From an uncultured Bacilli bacterium (GTDB lineage Bacteria > Bacillota_I > Bacilli_A > RF39 > UBA660), in NCBI GenBank assembly GCA_948999435.1, contig CARJCM010000020.1, forward strand, positions 1-20,832: 20,832 nucleotides of DNA, given 5' to 3'. The notes beneath the pieces are model-generated. The model was not told the DNA's origin, searched no databases, and saw nothing but the letters and a program-made list of their open reading frames with translations. This document shows positions 1 to 5,389 of the stretch, in pieces. The position numbers and the translations under genes are program-made. Position 1 is the first letter of the stretch, and each line of letters opens with the position of its first letter.

Positions 1-13
1 CTATATTTTTTCT

Positions 14-50
14 AAAAAGAAAAGACTATTGAACTTATTTGTCAACAGTC
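14..50 (-). terminator. Intrinsic terminator of rpmE
   Basis: On the minus strand, GACTGTTGA and TCAATAGTC (24-50) pair over 9 bp with one G-U wobble and a short loop. A T-rich run (TTTTCTTTTT, 14-23) follows. It begins about 25 nt after the rpmE stop codon. Confidence 0.75.
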
Positions 51-74
51 TGAAATAAGACTACATTCGTAATC

Positions 75-287
75 TTATTTTTCTTCTTGATTTAAACCAT
101 ATTTACGGTTAAATTTCTCAATAGTTCCAGTTTTCTTTACTTTACCTTGAGCTCCTGTATAGAATGGATGACATTCACTACATACTTCAACTTGAATATT
201 ATCTTTGCTTGAATGTGTTTTAAAAGTAGCTCCACATGCACATGTTATTGTACATTCTTTTTGTTCTGGATGTATTCCTTTTTTCAT
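75..287 (-). CDS. rpmE: 50S ribosomal protein L31, zinc-binding type
   Basis: This gene encodes a 70-residue L31, a small protein of the large ribosomal subunit that helps bridge the subunits. The family start MKKGIHPEQ is visible, as are four cysteines in a CxC...CxxC arrangement (TCACGAT and VCSECHPFYTG), which marks the zinc-containing RpmE type and not the zinc-free RpmE2/YtiA type. The conserved tail GKVKKTGTIEKFNRKYG is intact. The start is ATG at 287: it has a strong GGAGGG Shine-Dalgarno 7 nt upstream, and the upstream in-frame extension to 311 runs through that Shine-Dalgarno. In B. subtilis rpmE lies near murAB and rho; here murA is two genes upstream and rho is absent. It has its own promoter (347-374) and terminator, so it can be expressed alone. 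Confidence 0.97.
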   Translation of the reverse strand: MKKGIHPEQKECTITCACGATFKTHSSKDNIQVEVCSECHPFYTGAQGKVKKTGTIEKFNRKYGLNQEEK

Positions 288-301
288 TATTTTTCCCTCC
301 C

Positions 302-323
302 GCCATATCAAAATTTTTTGACA
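302..323 (-). other. Short hairpin in the rpmE leader
   Basis: On the minus strand, ATGTCAAAA and TTTTGATAT can pair with one G-U wobble, just upstream of the GGAGGG Shine-Dalgarno. It could be a weak leader structure, for example for L31 autoregulation, but it is AT-rich and no known motif is recognised. Confidence 0.3.
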
Positions 324-346
324 TAGTTAATTTGTTTGTCTTTAGT

Positions 347-374
347 ATTATATCACATTTTTTAAACTTTACAA
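347..374 (-). promoter_or_regulatory. Probable sigma-A promoter of rpmE
   Basis: On the minus strand there is a perfect TATAAT -10 (347-352) with TTGTAA (369-374) 16 bp upstream as a partial -35. The -35 lies inside the last codons of the upstream SGNH-like gene (stop 362-364). The leader would be about 50 nt. Confidence 0.6.
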
Positions 375-1036
375 TACTTTTTTATTTCATTATATATAGC
401 TAGATGCCCTTGATAATTAATATAATAACTTTTAGAATCTAAATAATACTCTTTTTTATTAACTATGTTTGTTATATCTATAAATATAAAGTTATTATTT
501 ATTGCTTCTTCTCTTAATATAGCATTTAGTCTTTCAATACTTGCTAATTCTTCTTTTTTAATCGTATATAAGCCTATTATAAATACTTCTTTGTTATTTA
601 ACATATTTATCATGCTGAATAATTCTTTTATGTCATCTTCATATTCTAATATCATTTGTTTTGTTATCTTATCTTCTGATAATTCATCCATACCTATTGA
701 TATGGTTAAAATATCTGCTTCATTTATCGCTCTTTGTATTTCAATTTTGTCCTCTTTAAAGCTTTTAGTTTTATTTTCTTTTATCTCATATATTAGTTCT
801 CGAGCTGTTTTACCAAAACTTCCAAATTCATAATATTTATTTAATTTGTGAATATTATCATAAGTGTTTTTTAAATAATCATTATAACTATATCCTTCTA
901 TATTATAAGGAGTCATACCTATTGATATTCCATCTCCTAAAGAAACTATATTTATCTCTTCTTTTCTGGTATAAAAATAAATAATAATTGATAATATTGA
1001 TCCTAATAAAGTAATAATTATAATCTTTTTTTTCAT
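362..1036 (-). CDS. Membrane-anchored SGNH/GDSL-hydrolase-like protein with altered active site
   Basis: This 224-residue protein has a basic start (MKKK) and one hydrophobic segment (about residues 5-21), so it is probably an extracytoplasmic protein held by an uncleaved signal anchor. The rest follows the SGNH/GDSL hydrolase pattern: block I is SLGDGISIGMTPYN (32-45), a block II-like glycine is in FGKTA, block III is SIGMDEL (113-119), and a C-terminal GH (210-211) is at the block V histidine. The family nucleophile serine of GDS is glycine here (Gly36), and the block III Asn is Asp117. Either Ser38 substitutes or the enzyme is non-canonical or inactive. Family members usually deacylate lipids or cell-wall glycans; the substrate is unknown. 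The start is ATG 1036 with GAGG 6 nt upstream; the TTG at 1048 overlaps that Shine-Dalgarno. It lies 32 bp after murA and is probably co-transcribed, hinting at an envelope role. Confidence 0.75.
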   Translation of the reverse strand: MKKKIIIITLLGSILSIIIYFYTRKEEINIVSLGDGISIGMTPYNIEGYSYNDYLKNTYDNIHKLNKYYEFGSFGKTARELIYEIKENKTKSFKEDKIEIQRAINEADILTISIGMDELSEDKITKQMILEYEDDIKELFSMINMLNNKEVFIIGLYTIKKEELASIERLNAILREEAINNNFIFIDITNIVNKKEYYLDSKSYYINYQGHLAIYNEIKKYCKV

Positions 1037-1046
1037 ATTCCACCTC

Positions 1047-1074
1047 AAAAAAAATATAGTATACTACACTATAT
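1047..1074 (-). terminator. Weak hairpin with T-run between murA and the SGNH-like gene
   Basis: ATATAGT and ACTATAT (1054-1074) form a perfect 7-bp AT-rich stem on the minus strand, followed by a T-run at 1047-1053. The stem overlaps the murA stop codon. It may be a leaky terminator that lowers expression of the downstream gene; the stem is weak. Confidence 0.35.
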
Positions 1075-2322
1075 TTCTTTTAATTCTATTTTAGCACCGA
1101 CATTGGTAAGCTTGCCTTTTATATTCTCATATCCTCGTAATATGTGCTCTACATCGGTTATAATTGTTGTTCCTTCTGCAGCTAGACCAGCAATAACTAA
1201 GGCTGCACCACCTCTTAAGTCGGTTGCTATTACTTCACATCCTTTTAATTTAGTTGGTCCATTTATGATAGCATTCATACCATTTACTTTAATATTAGCT
1301 CCCATTTTATTAAGTGATGGTACATGTCCCATTCTGTTTTCCCAGATAGTCTCTTCAAATAAAGACGTTCCATTTCCTTTAGTTAATAAAACACTCATTG
1401 GTTGGCCTATATCAGTTGGAAATCCAGGATATATTAAAGTTTTAATATTAATTGGTTTTAATTCATTTACTTTATTAACAATAATATTATCTTTATTTAT
1501 TATTAGATTAACTCCCATTTCTTTTAATTTGGATGTTAATGCTTCTAAATGTTCTGGGATAATGTTGCTTATTTTTAAATCTTTGCCACATAAAGCCCCT
1601 AAAATAATATATGTTCCGGCTTCAATCCTATCTGGTAATACACTGATTTTTCCACCATGTAATTCATTTACTCCAGTAATGGTTATTTCATTAGTTCCAG
1701 CACCTTCTATATTAGCTCCCATTGTTATTAAATAATCTACTACATTTACTATTTCTATTTCTTTTGCCGCATTATGAATAATTGTTTTGCCTTCTGCTAA
1801 AACTGCTGCTAAAATAATATTGATTGTCGCTCCAACACTTGGAAACTTTAAATAAATATCTGTTCCAATTAATTTATCAGCTTTTAATGTATATTTATTT
1901 CCTTCAATAGTAATATTAGCTCCTAAAGCTCTAAATCCGTCTAAATGAATATCGATTGGTCTAGTTCCAATATTACATCCTCCAGGTATATATATTTCGA
2001 CAAATTTTTCGCGTCCTAAAAGAGCTCCCATAAAATAATAGGAAGCACGCATACGACTTGACAAACTTTCTTCTATAACAGAATTCTTTAGTTTTGTAGT
2101 ATCTATTGTTAATTTATCTTGCTTTAAATTACTTTCACAATTTAATATATTTAAGATATCTAATAATGCATCTCTATCTGATATATTAGGCACATTCTCT
2201 ATCACTGATGTTCCATTAGCTAAAATACTGGCAGGTATTAAGGCTACTGCACTGTTTTTAGCTCCACCTATCTCAATAGTTCCAGAAAGAATATTATTTC
2301 CTTCAATTATCATTTGTTTCAT
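1069..2322 (-). CDS. murA: UDP-N-acetylglucosamine 1-carboxyvinyltransferase MurA
   Basis: MurA transfers enolpyruvate from PEP to UDP-GlcNAc, the first committed step of peptidoglycan synthesis, in the cytoplasm. The 417-residue length fits the family. Visible landmarks are GGAKNS with Lys22-Asn23, the catalytic loop IPGGCNIGTRPIDIHL with Cys116 (Cys115 of E. coli, the fosfomycin target), FPTDIGQPM with the catalytic-base Asp, and RGGAALVIAGLAAEG near the C-terminus. The Cys is retained, so the PEP-adduct mechanism should be normal. The start is ATG 2322: the Shine-Dalgarno-like AAGGGTG lies 8 nt upstream, while the GTG at 2331 overlaps it. Whether this is the murA or murZ (murAB) paralogue of Gram-positives is not decidable here; the rpmE neighbourhood resembles the murAB locus of B. 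subtilis. Confidence 0.97.
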   Translation of the reverse strand: MKQMIIEGNNILSGTIEIGGAKNSAVALIPASILANGTSVIENVPNISDRDALLDILNILNCESNLKQDKLTIDTTKLKNSVIEESLSSRMRASYYFMGALLGREKFVEIYIPGGCNIGTRPIDIHLDGFRALGANITIEGNKYTLKADKLIGTDIYLKFPSVGATINIILAAVLAEGKTIIHNAAKEIEIVNVVDYLITMGANIEGAGTNEITITGVNELHGGKISVLPDRIEAGTYIILGALCGKDLKISNIIPEHLEALTSKLKEMGVNLIINKDNIIVNKVNELKPINIKTLIYPGFPTDIGQPMSVLLTKGNGTSLFEETIWENRMGHVPSLNKMGANIKVNGMNAIINGPTKLKGCEVIATDLRGGAALVIAGLAAEGTTIITDVEHILRGYENIKGKLTNVGAKIELKEI

Positions 2323-2342
2323 TTTCAACACACCCTTACTTC

Positions 2343-2371
2343 AATAGTATAAGTTAGGCACTTATACTATT
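2343..2371 (-). promoter_or_regulatory. Strong hairpin in the murA leader
   Basis: AATAGTATAAGT and ACTTATACTATT form a perfect 12-bp stem with the 5-nt loop TAGGC (plus-strand reading). It lies in the roughly 95-nt murA leader and ends about 10 nt before the Shine-Dalgarno. On the plus strand it is followed by six Ts, so it could also end antisense transcripts entering murA from the left. No known riboswitch class is recognised. Confidence 0.5.
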
Positions 2372-2424
2372 TTTTATGTTTGTTATTTTTTTTGGTGCTT
2401 AATTTTTTATAAAATACCAATTAT

Positions 2425-2453
2425 ACTATATCTTTAATAATCCTTTTTGTCAA
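2425..2453 (-). promoter_or_regulatory. Sigma-A promoter of murA
   Basis: On the minus strand there is a perfect TTGACA -35 (2448-2453), a 17-bp spacer and TATAGT as -10 (2425-2430). Transcription would start near 2418, giving a leader of about 95 nt that contains the hairpin at 2343-2371. Confidence 0.75.
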
Positions 2454-2510
2454 TTGTTATTGGTTTTACTTTACTTATTTTTGTATTTAAATTTTCATTT
2501 ATTTTCAATT

Positions 2511-2529
2511 AAAAAGAGCCTTGAGGCCC
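2511..2529 (-). terminator. Intrinsic terminator of the 340-residue orphan gene
   Basis: On the minus strand GGGCC and GGCTC pair (one G-U) around a TCAA loop, followed by TTTTT (2511-2515). It starts 18 nt after the stop codon of the gene at 2548-3570. Confidence 0.75.
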
Positions 2530-2547
2530 ATGTTTATTTTTTATATT

Positions 2548-3570
2548 TTATTTGCGACTGCGTTCACTATAAATCTCAATACCATTTGCTTCTGCATATT
2601 CTTGGATAGCATAGGATTGTTCTGAATCGTAGTTTCTAAACAAGAATTCTTGAGATATTCTTTCTGGTGGAACAAAATTTGTAACACTGTTTATTGGAAA
2701 ATATATTGGAACATGATCAAATGGAATAACTGTTGGTGTTTTAATATCTGATAGACTAACTAATTCAATATAATTGCATTTCTTTGGGAATACAACATTC
2801 GAGATTGTTTCTAAACGTGGTAAATTAAGACTACCTATAATTGTATGAGGAAATTCAACATTCACAGCATATTCCATATGACTCATTATACTACCAACAA
2901 CAATCCTTGGAAAGCGATAATCTGTACAAAAAGAAGTAAAATTTTTAATATCTCCCAAATACACACTTAATTCTCTATTTAAGTCTTCAGTACATGTTCC
3001 AACTTGTTCTTCTAAACAATCAAATAATTTAGCCATATCCCTTTTTACATTTCTATTTTGTTTTATTTTTGTTATTCTTGGGTCTTCTTCTCTATATTTA
3101 TATCCTATTCTATTTATTTCTCTTTCAATCTCGTAAATAAATGATATATCTTCTTTTGTTAATTCTTCACCATTGTCTATTTTTCTTTCAATAGCTACTA
3201 ACAAATCTAAATCTTGGAGTTGTAGCATAACTTCTTCTGTTATTTCCATATTTTGAATTTTGGCTTTTAATACTTTAATTAAGTTGTTATCAACGATGTA
3301 TCCATAACCACTACCTTTTATATTGCATATGTATCTATCTTCTGTAAGTTGGATCATTAAACTAGGAATAGCTTGCCCATTTTCATCAACAGAAAAATAT
3401 ACCATTATTTCGTGATAAGATTCATTATTATCCATTGCATATTTTACACGATTTATATCTTTTACAATCCAATCTATTTGACCAATATATCCGATTAAGT
3501 CATTATAGTAATCTTGATAGTTTTTAGTTCCTTTTCTATTTGAATAACTAACCCAATAACCATTTTGCAT
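2548..3570 (-). CDS. Uncharacterised 340-residue protein with C-terminal solenoid-like repeats
   Basis: I do not recognise this family. The start is ATG 3570 (MQNGYWVSYSN), with AGAGGG 6 nt upstream; the longer frame to 3621 is excluded because the promoter lies inside it. No signal peptide or membrane segment is seen, so it is probably cytoplasmic. The N-terminal half (about 1-110) is mixed alpha/beta; the middle (about 115-205) is charged and helical (EEVMLQLQDLDLLVAIERK, REINRIGYKYREEDPR). The C-terminal third holds irregular repeats of about 21-24 residues, each with FP and a hydrophobic run: FPRIVVGSI, FPHTIIGSLNLPRL, VVFPKKCNYIELVSL, VIPFDHVPIYF. This resembles a leucine-rich or beta-solenoid module and suggests a binding protein. 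The gene is monocistronic, with its own sigma-A promoter and terminator. Composition is like its neighbours, so there is no sign of recent transfer. Confidence 0.85.
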   Translation of the reverse strand: MQNGYWVSYSNRKGTKNYQDYYNDLIGYIGQIDWIVKDINRVKYAMDNNESYHEIMVYFSVDENGQAIPSLMIQLTEDRYICNIKGSGYGYIVDNNLIKVLKAKIQNMEITEEVMLQLQDLDLLVAIERKIDNGEELTKEDISFIYEIEREINRIGYKYREEDPRITKIKQNRNVKRDMAKLFDCLEEQVGTCTEDLNRELSVYLGDIKNFTSFCTDYRFPRIVVGSIMSHMEYAVNVEFPHTIIGSLNLPRLETISNVVFPKKCNYIELVSLSDIKTPTVIPFDHVPIYFPINSVTNFVPPERISQEFLFRNYDSEQSYAIQEYAEANGIEIYSERSRK

Positions 3571-3592
3571 AAGCATCCCTCTTTTCTGGCTT

Positions 3593-3621
3593 ATTATAAC
3601 ATACTTAATTATATTATGCAA
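3593..3621 (-). promoter_or_regulatory. Sigma-A promoter of the 340-residue orphan gene
   Basis: On the minus strand, TTGCAT (3616-3621), a 17-bp spacer and a perfect TATAAT (3593-3598) are seen. Predicted transcription starts near 3586, about 15 nt before the ATG at 3570, and leaves room for the AGAGGG Shine-Dalgarno. Confidence 0.8.
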
Positions 3622-3701
3622 ATTTATAAATGATATTTATTACTTAAATACAATTTTGAATAAAAATTTTTATTTTAGCCCTAATTATAATTGGTGATAT
3701 T

Positions 3702-4205
3702 ATGAAAAAGATTATTATTATCTTGTTTGGTCTAAGCTTATTGGTAATTTTTACTAAAAAAGAAAATGATATTATTATTCCTAATAATGCCATTAGATTT
3801 AGAGTGGTAGCTAATAGTGATTCTTTAGAAGACCAAAATGAAAAGTTAATTATTAAACAAAAAATAGAAAAAGAAATCTATAATCTTATTGGTAATGCTA
3901 ATAGTTCTTTAGAAGTTAATAATATTTTGGAAAGTAATTTAGAAAATATTGATAATATTGTTAAAAGTTACAATGTTCCTTATAATATAAATTATGGTAG
4001 TAATTATTTTCCAACTAAAAATTATAAAGGTGTAATGTATCCTGCTGGTAATTATGACTCATTAGTTATTACCTTAGGCAAAGGCGCTGGTTCTAATTTT
4101 TGGTGTGTTTTATTTCCTCCTCTTTGTTTACTTGATAATGAAAAAGAAGATGTAGGAGAAGTTGAATATAAGTTTTATGTAAAAAAACTCTTAGATAGGT
4201 TCTAA
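3702..4205 (+). CDS. spoIIR: Stage II sporulation protein R (SpoIIR)
   Basis: SpoIIR is the forespore signal that crosses into the intermembrane space and triggers SpoIIGA to process pro-sigma-E in the mother cell. This 167-residue copy has an N-terminal hydrophobic export segment (about residues 3-18), then the family core: IRFRVVANSDSLEDQ, the mid-region NYFPTKNYKGVMYPAGNYDSL, and the hallmark GKGAGSNFWCVLFPPLCLLD near the C-terminus. Length is slightly below B. subtilis SpoIIR but no core motif is missing. The start is ATG 3702 with a modest GGTGAT Shine-Dalgarno. No good sigma-A promoter fits (the nearest TATAAT, 3686-3691, is too close to the start), which fits control by a sporulation sigma factor such as sigma-F, though I cannot place that promoter. 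It opens a plus-strand island with mntP. Confidence 0.95.
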   Translation: MKKIIIILFGLSLLVIFTKKENDIIIPNNAIRFRVVANSDSLEDQNEKLIIKQKIEKEIYNLIGNANSSLEVNNILESNLENIDNIVKSYNVPYNINYGSNYFPTKNYKGVMYPAGNYDSLVITLGKGAGSNFWCVLFPPLCLLDNEKEDVGEVEYKFYVKKLLDRF

Positions 4206-4211
4206 TAATAT

Positions 4212-4241
4212 AGCCCTCTAAATAGAATTTCTTAGGAGGCT
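4212..4241 (+). promoter_or_regulatory. Hairpin that is both spoIIR terminator candidate and mntP Shine-Dalgarno sequester
   Basis: AGCCCTCTAA (4212-4221) pairs with TTAGGAGGCT (4232-4241): eight Watson-Crick pairs, one G-U and one mismatch. The 3' arm contains the whole mntP Shine-Dalgarno AGGAGG (4234-4239), and the stem is followed by TTCTTTT. It can end spoIIR transcription and, on read-through mRNA, hide the mntP ribosome site. Confidence 0.55.
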
Positions 4242-4247
4242 TCTTTT

Positions 4248-4778
4248 ATGCAAATACTTAGTATTCTTTTAATTGGAATTGCTCTTTCTATGGATACTTT
4301 TTCTTTATCTTTAAGTTTAGGAACTTTTAATATAACTAATAAACAAGCCCTTAAACTTTCTATAATTGTAGGTATTATGCATTTTTTTATGCCTATACTT
4401 GGAATGCTTTTAGGTGAAAAACTTATCAGTCTCTTTGAACTTCAATGTGACTTTTTACTTGGTGTTATTTTATTATTTATTGCTATTCAAATGATTATAG
4501 ACCTTATTAAACATGAAGAAAATTCTTTTAAACTTAATATACTTGGAATGTTTTTATTCGCTTTAGGTGTTAGTTTAGATAGCTTCTCGGTTGGTCTTGG
4601 AATAAAAGCGATAACTGAAAACATAAACTTAGCAACAAGTATTTTTGCAATCTGTAGCTTTATTTTTACTTTTACAGGTATTATGATTGGTAAATTTGCT
4701 AATAAATTTATTGGAACTTATGCTAGTATTTTGGGTGTCGTTATTTTACTTATTCTTGGAATAGTCCATATAGTTTGA
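4248..4778 (+). CDS. mntP: MntP/YtaF-family manganese exporter
   Basis: This 176-residue integral membrane protein has six predicted hydrophobic segments and the two-repeat architecture of the MntP (DUF204) family. Each repeat carries the acidic signature: ALSMDTFSLSLSLG with Asp16, and GVSLDSFSVGLG with Asp111, equivalent to transport-critical aspartates of E. coli MntP. Its likely role is export of Mn2+ from the cytoplasm. A sporulation-associated branch of the family (YtaF) exists in Bacillota and the gene follows spoIIR, so a sporulation role is an alternative; the sequence alone does not decide. The start is ATG 4248, with AGGAGG 8 nt upstream, inside a hairpin. No yybP-ykoY manganese riboswitch fits in the 42-bp gap. 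It ends with TGA, which shows the standard stop-codon use. Confidence 0.9.
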   Translation: MQILSILLIGIALSMDTFSLSLSLGTFNITNKQALKLSIIVGIMHFFMPILGMLLGEKLISLFELQCDFLLGVILLFIAIQMIIDLIKHEENSFKLNILGMFLFALGVSLDSFSVGLGIKAITENINLATSIFAICSFIFTFTGIMIGKFANKFIGTYASILGVVILLILGIVHIV

Positions 4779-4803
4779 CATTTTATTATTTAAATGATAT
4801 ACT
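4775..4803 (+). promoter_or_regulatory. Sigma-A promoter of the GreA-like gene
   Basis: A perfect TTGACA (4775-4780), a 17-bp spacer and TATACT (4798-4803) are present. The -35 contains the mntP stop codon TGA (4776-4778). Transcription near 4810 excludes the longer upstream reading frame and supports the ATG at 4857. Confidence 0.8.
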
Positions 4804-4856
4804 TTCTACACTTAGTTATCTTTGATTATTTCATTTTAGTGAAAGGATTTTTTGTT

Positions 4857-5342
4857 ATGCAAGAAAAAAAATTAAAAATGGATTGGAAAGGATACGAAAA
4901 CTATCAAAGTAAAATTGAGAAACTTGAATTGGAATTGGCTGAGGTAAGAAAATATAAGGGAGAAGTAGCTATTTTTCAGGGAGATACTTGGCACGATAAC
5001 CCCGATCTTGATTATACGGAAGCTAAAGAAAAAAGATTGATGTTTAGAATTGCTAAAATGAAAAATAATTTGAATAATATTGAGATTATAGAAAAAAGTA
5101 GCAATTCTAGTGTTGTATCTATAGGTGATACACTTAGAATTATGATTGATGATGGTATTTTGATTGAAGAATTAATAATAGAACTTGTTAGTGATATCTC
5201 AGATATATCTGATGATGTTAATCTGGTTTCCGTTAATAGTATATTGGGACAAGCTATTTTAAATTTAGAAATAGGAGAAACTACAGAATATACTGCTTTA
5301 AATAGTATTATTAGAGTAAAAATATTAGAAAAAATTAAATAA
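4857..5342 (+). CDS. Divergent GreA/GreB-family transcription factor
   Basis: This 161-residue protein has the two-domain GreA/GreB layout. The N-terminal helical hairpin (about 8-80) reads KIEKLELELAEVRKYKGE, turns at an acidic tip (GDTWHDNPDLDYTEAKEKR, 42-60), and returns as RIAKMKNNLNNIEII. The C-terminal FKBP-like domain (about 85-161) ends VNSILGQAILNLEIGETTEYTA and IRVKILEKI, like canonical GreA. Gre factors enter the secondary channel of RNA polymerase and stimulate cleavage of backtracked RNA. The tip differs from the usual GDLSENAEY, having the WHDNPDLDY form, but several acidic residues remain, so cleavage stimulation is possible, as is a paralogue with another channel-binding role. 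The start is ATG 4857 with AAAGGA upstream; the frame back to 4794 is excluded by the promoter. A canonical greA is not in this window. Confidence 0.85.
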   Translation: MQEKKLKMDWKGYENYQSKIEKLELELAEVRKYKGEVAIFQGDTWHDNPDLDYTEAKEKRLMFRIAKMKNNLNNIEIIEKSSNSSVVSIGDTLRIMIDDGILIEELIIELVSDISDISDDVNLVSVNSILGQAILNLEIGETTEYTALNSIIRVKILEKIK

Positions 5343-5387
5343 AAAATTATTTCCTGGGAAATAATTTTTGTTTGGGAAATAATTTTT
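5342..5387. terminator. Bidirectional terminator between convergent greA-like and metG genes
   Basis: A 13-bp-arm palindrome (5342-5369, centre TG) is flanked by A and T runs on both sides, so it can end the plus-strand greA-like transcript and the minus-strand metG transcript. A second half-repeat, GGGAAATAAT plus seven Ts, follows at 5374-5388 and gives the plus strand an alternative 3' arm. The palindrome centre is also copy 1 of the 18-bp repeated site. Confidence 0.7.
5348..5365 (+). repeat. Noc-like palindromic site, copy 1 (TATTTCCTGGGAAATAAT)
   Basis: Exact copy of the 18-bp word found four times in the window. The core ATTTCCTGGGAAAT (5349-5362) has one mismatch to the B. subtilis Noc-binding sequence ATTTCCCGGGAAAT. 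This copy lies in the convergent greA-like/metG gap and doubles as a terminator stem. Confidence 0.7.
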
Positions 5388-5389
5388 TT

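Noticed and set aside
1103..1735. Long plus-strand open frame opposite murA (210 codons)
   Set aside because: It is a shadow of murA: no Shine-Dalgarno, low-complexity hydrophobic composition, and the minus-strand frame has clear catalytic motifs. The same holds for open frames opposite dnaX, gyrA, metG and mfd.
3686..3702. TATAAT at 3686-3691 as a sigma-A promoter of spoIIR
   Set aside because: Transcription would begin after the Shine-Dalgarno, at the start codon, and no -35 is at the right distance.
4206..4247. A yybP-ykoY manganese riboswitch upstream of mntP
   Set aside because: The gap is only 42 bp, too short for the class, and lacks its conserved loops; a simple hairpin is present instead.
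5343..5382. The repeated palindrome as only a terminator family
   Set aside because: Copy 1 does lie in a terminator, but copies 2 and 3 are inside coding sequence and copy 4 has no T-run, so termination cannot explain the conserved 18 bp.
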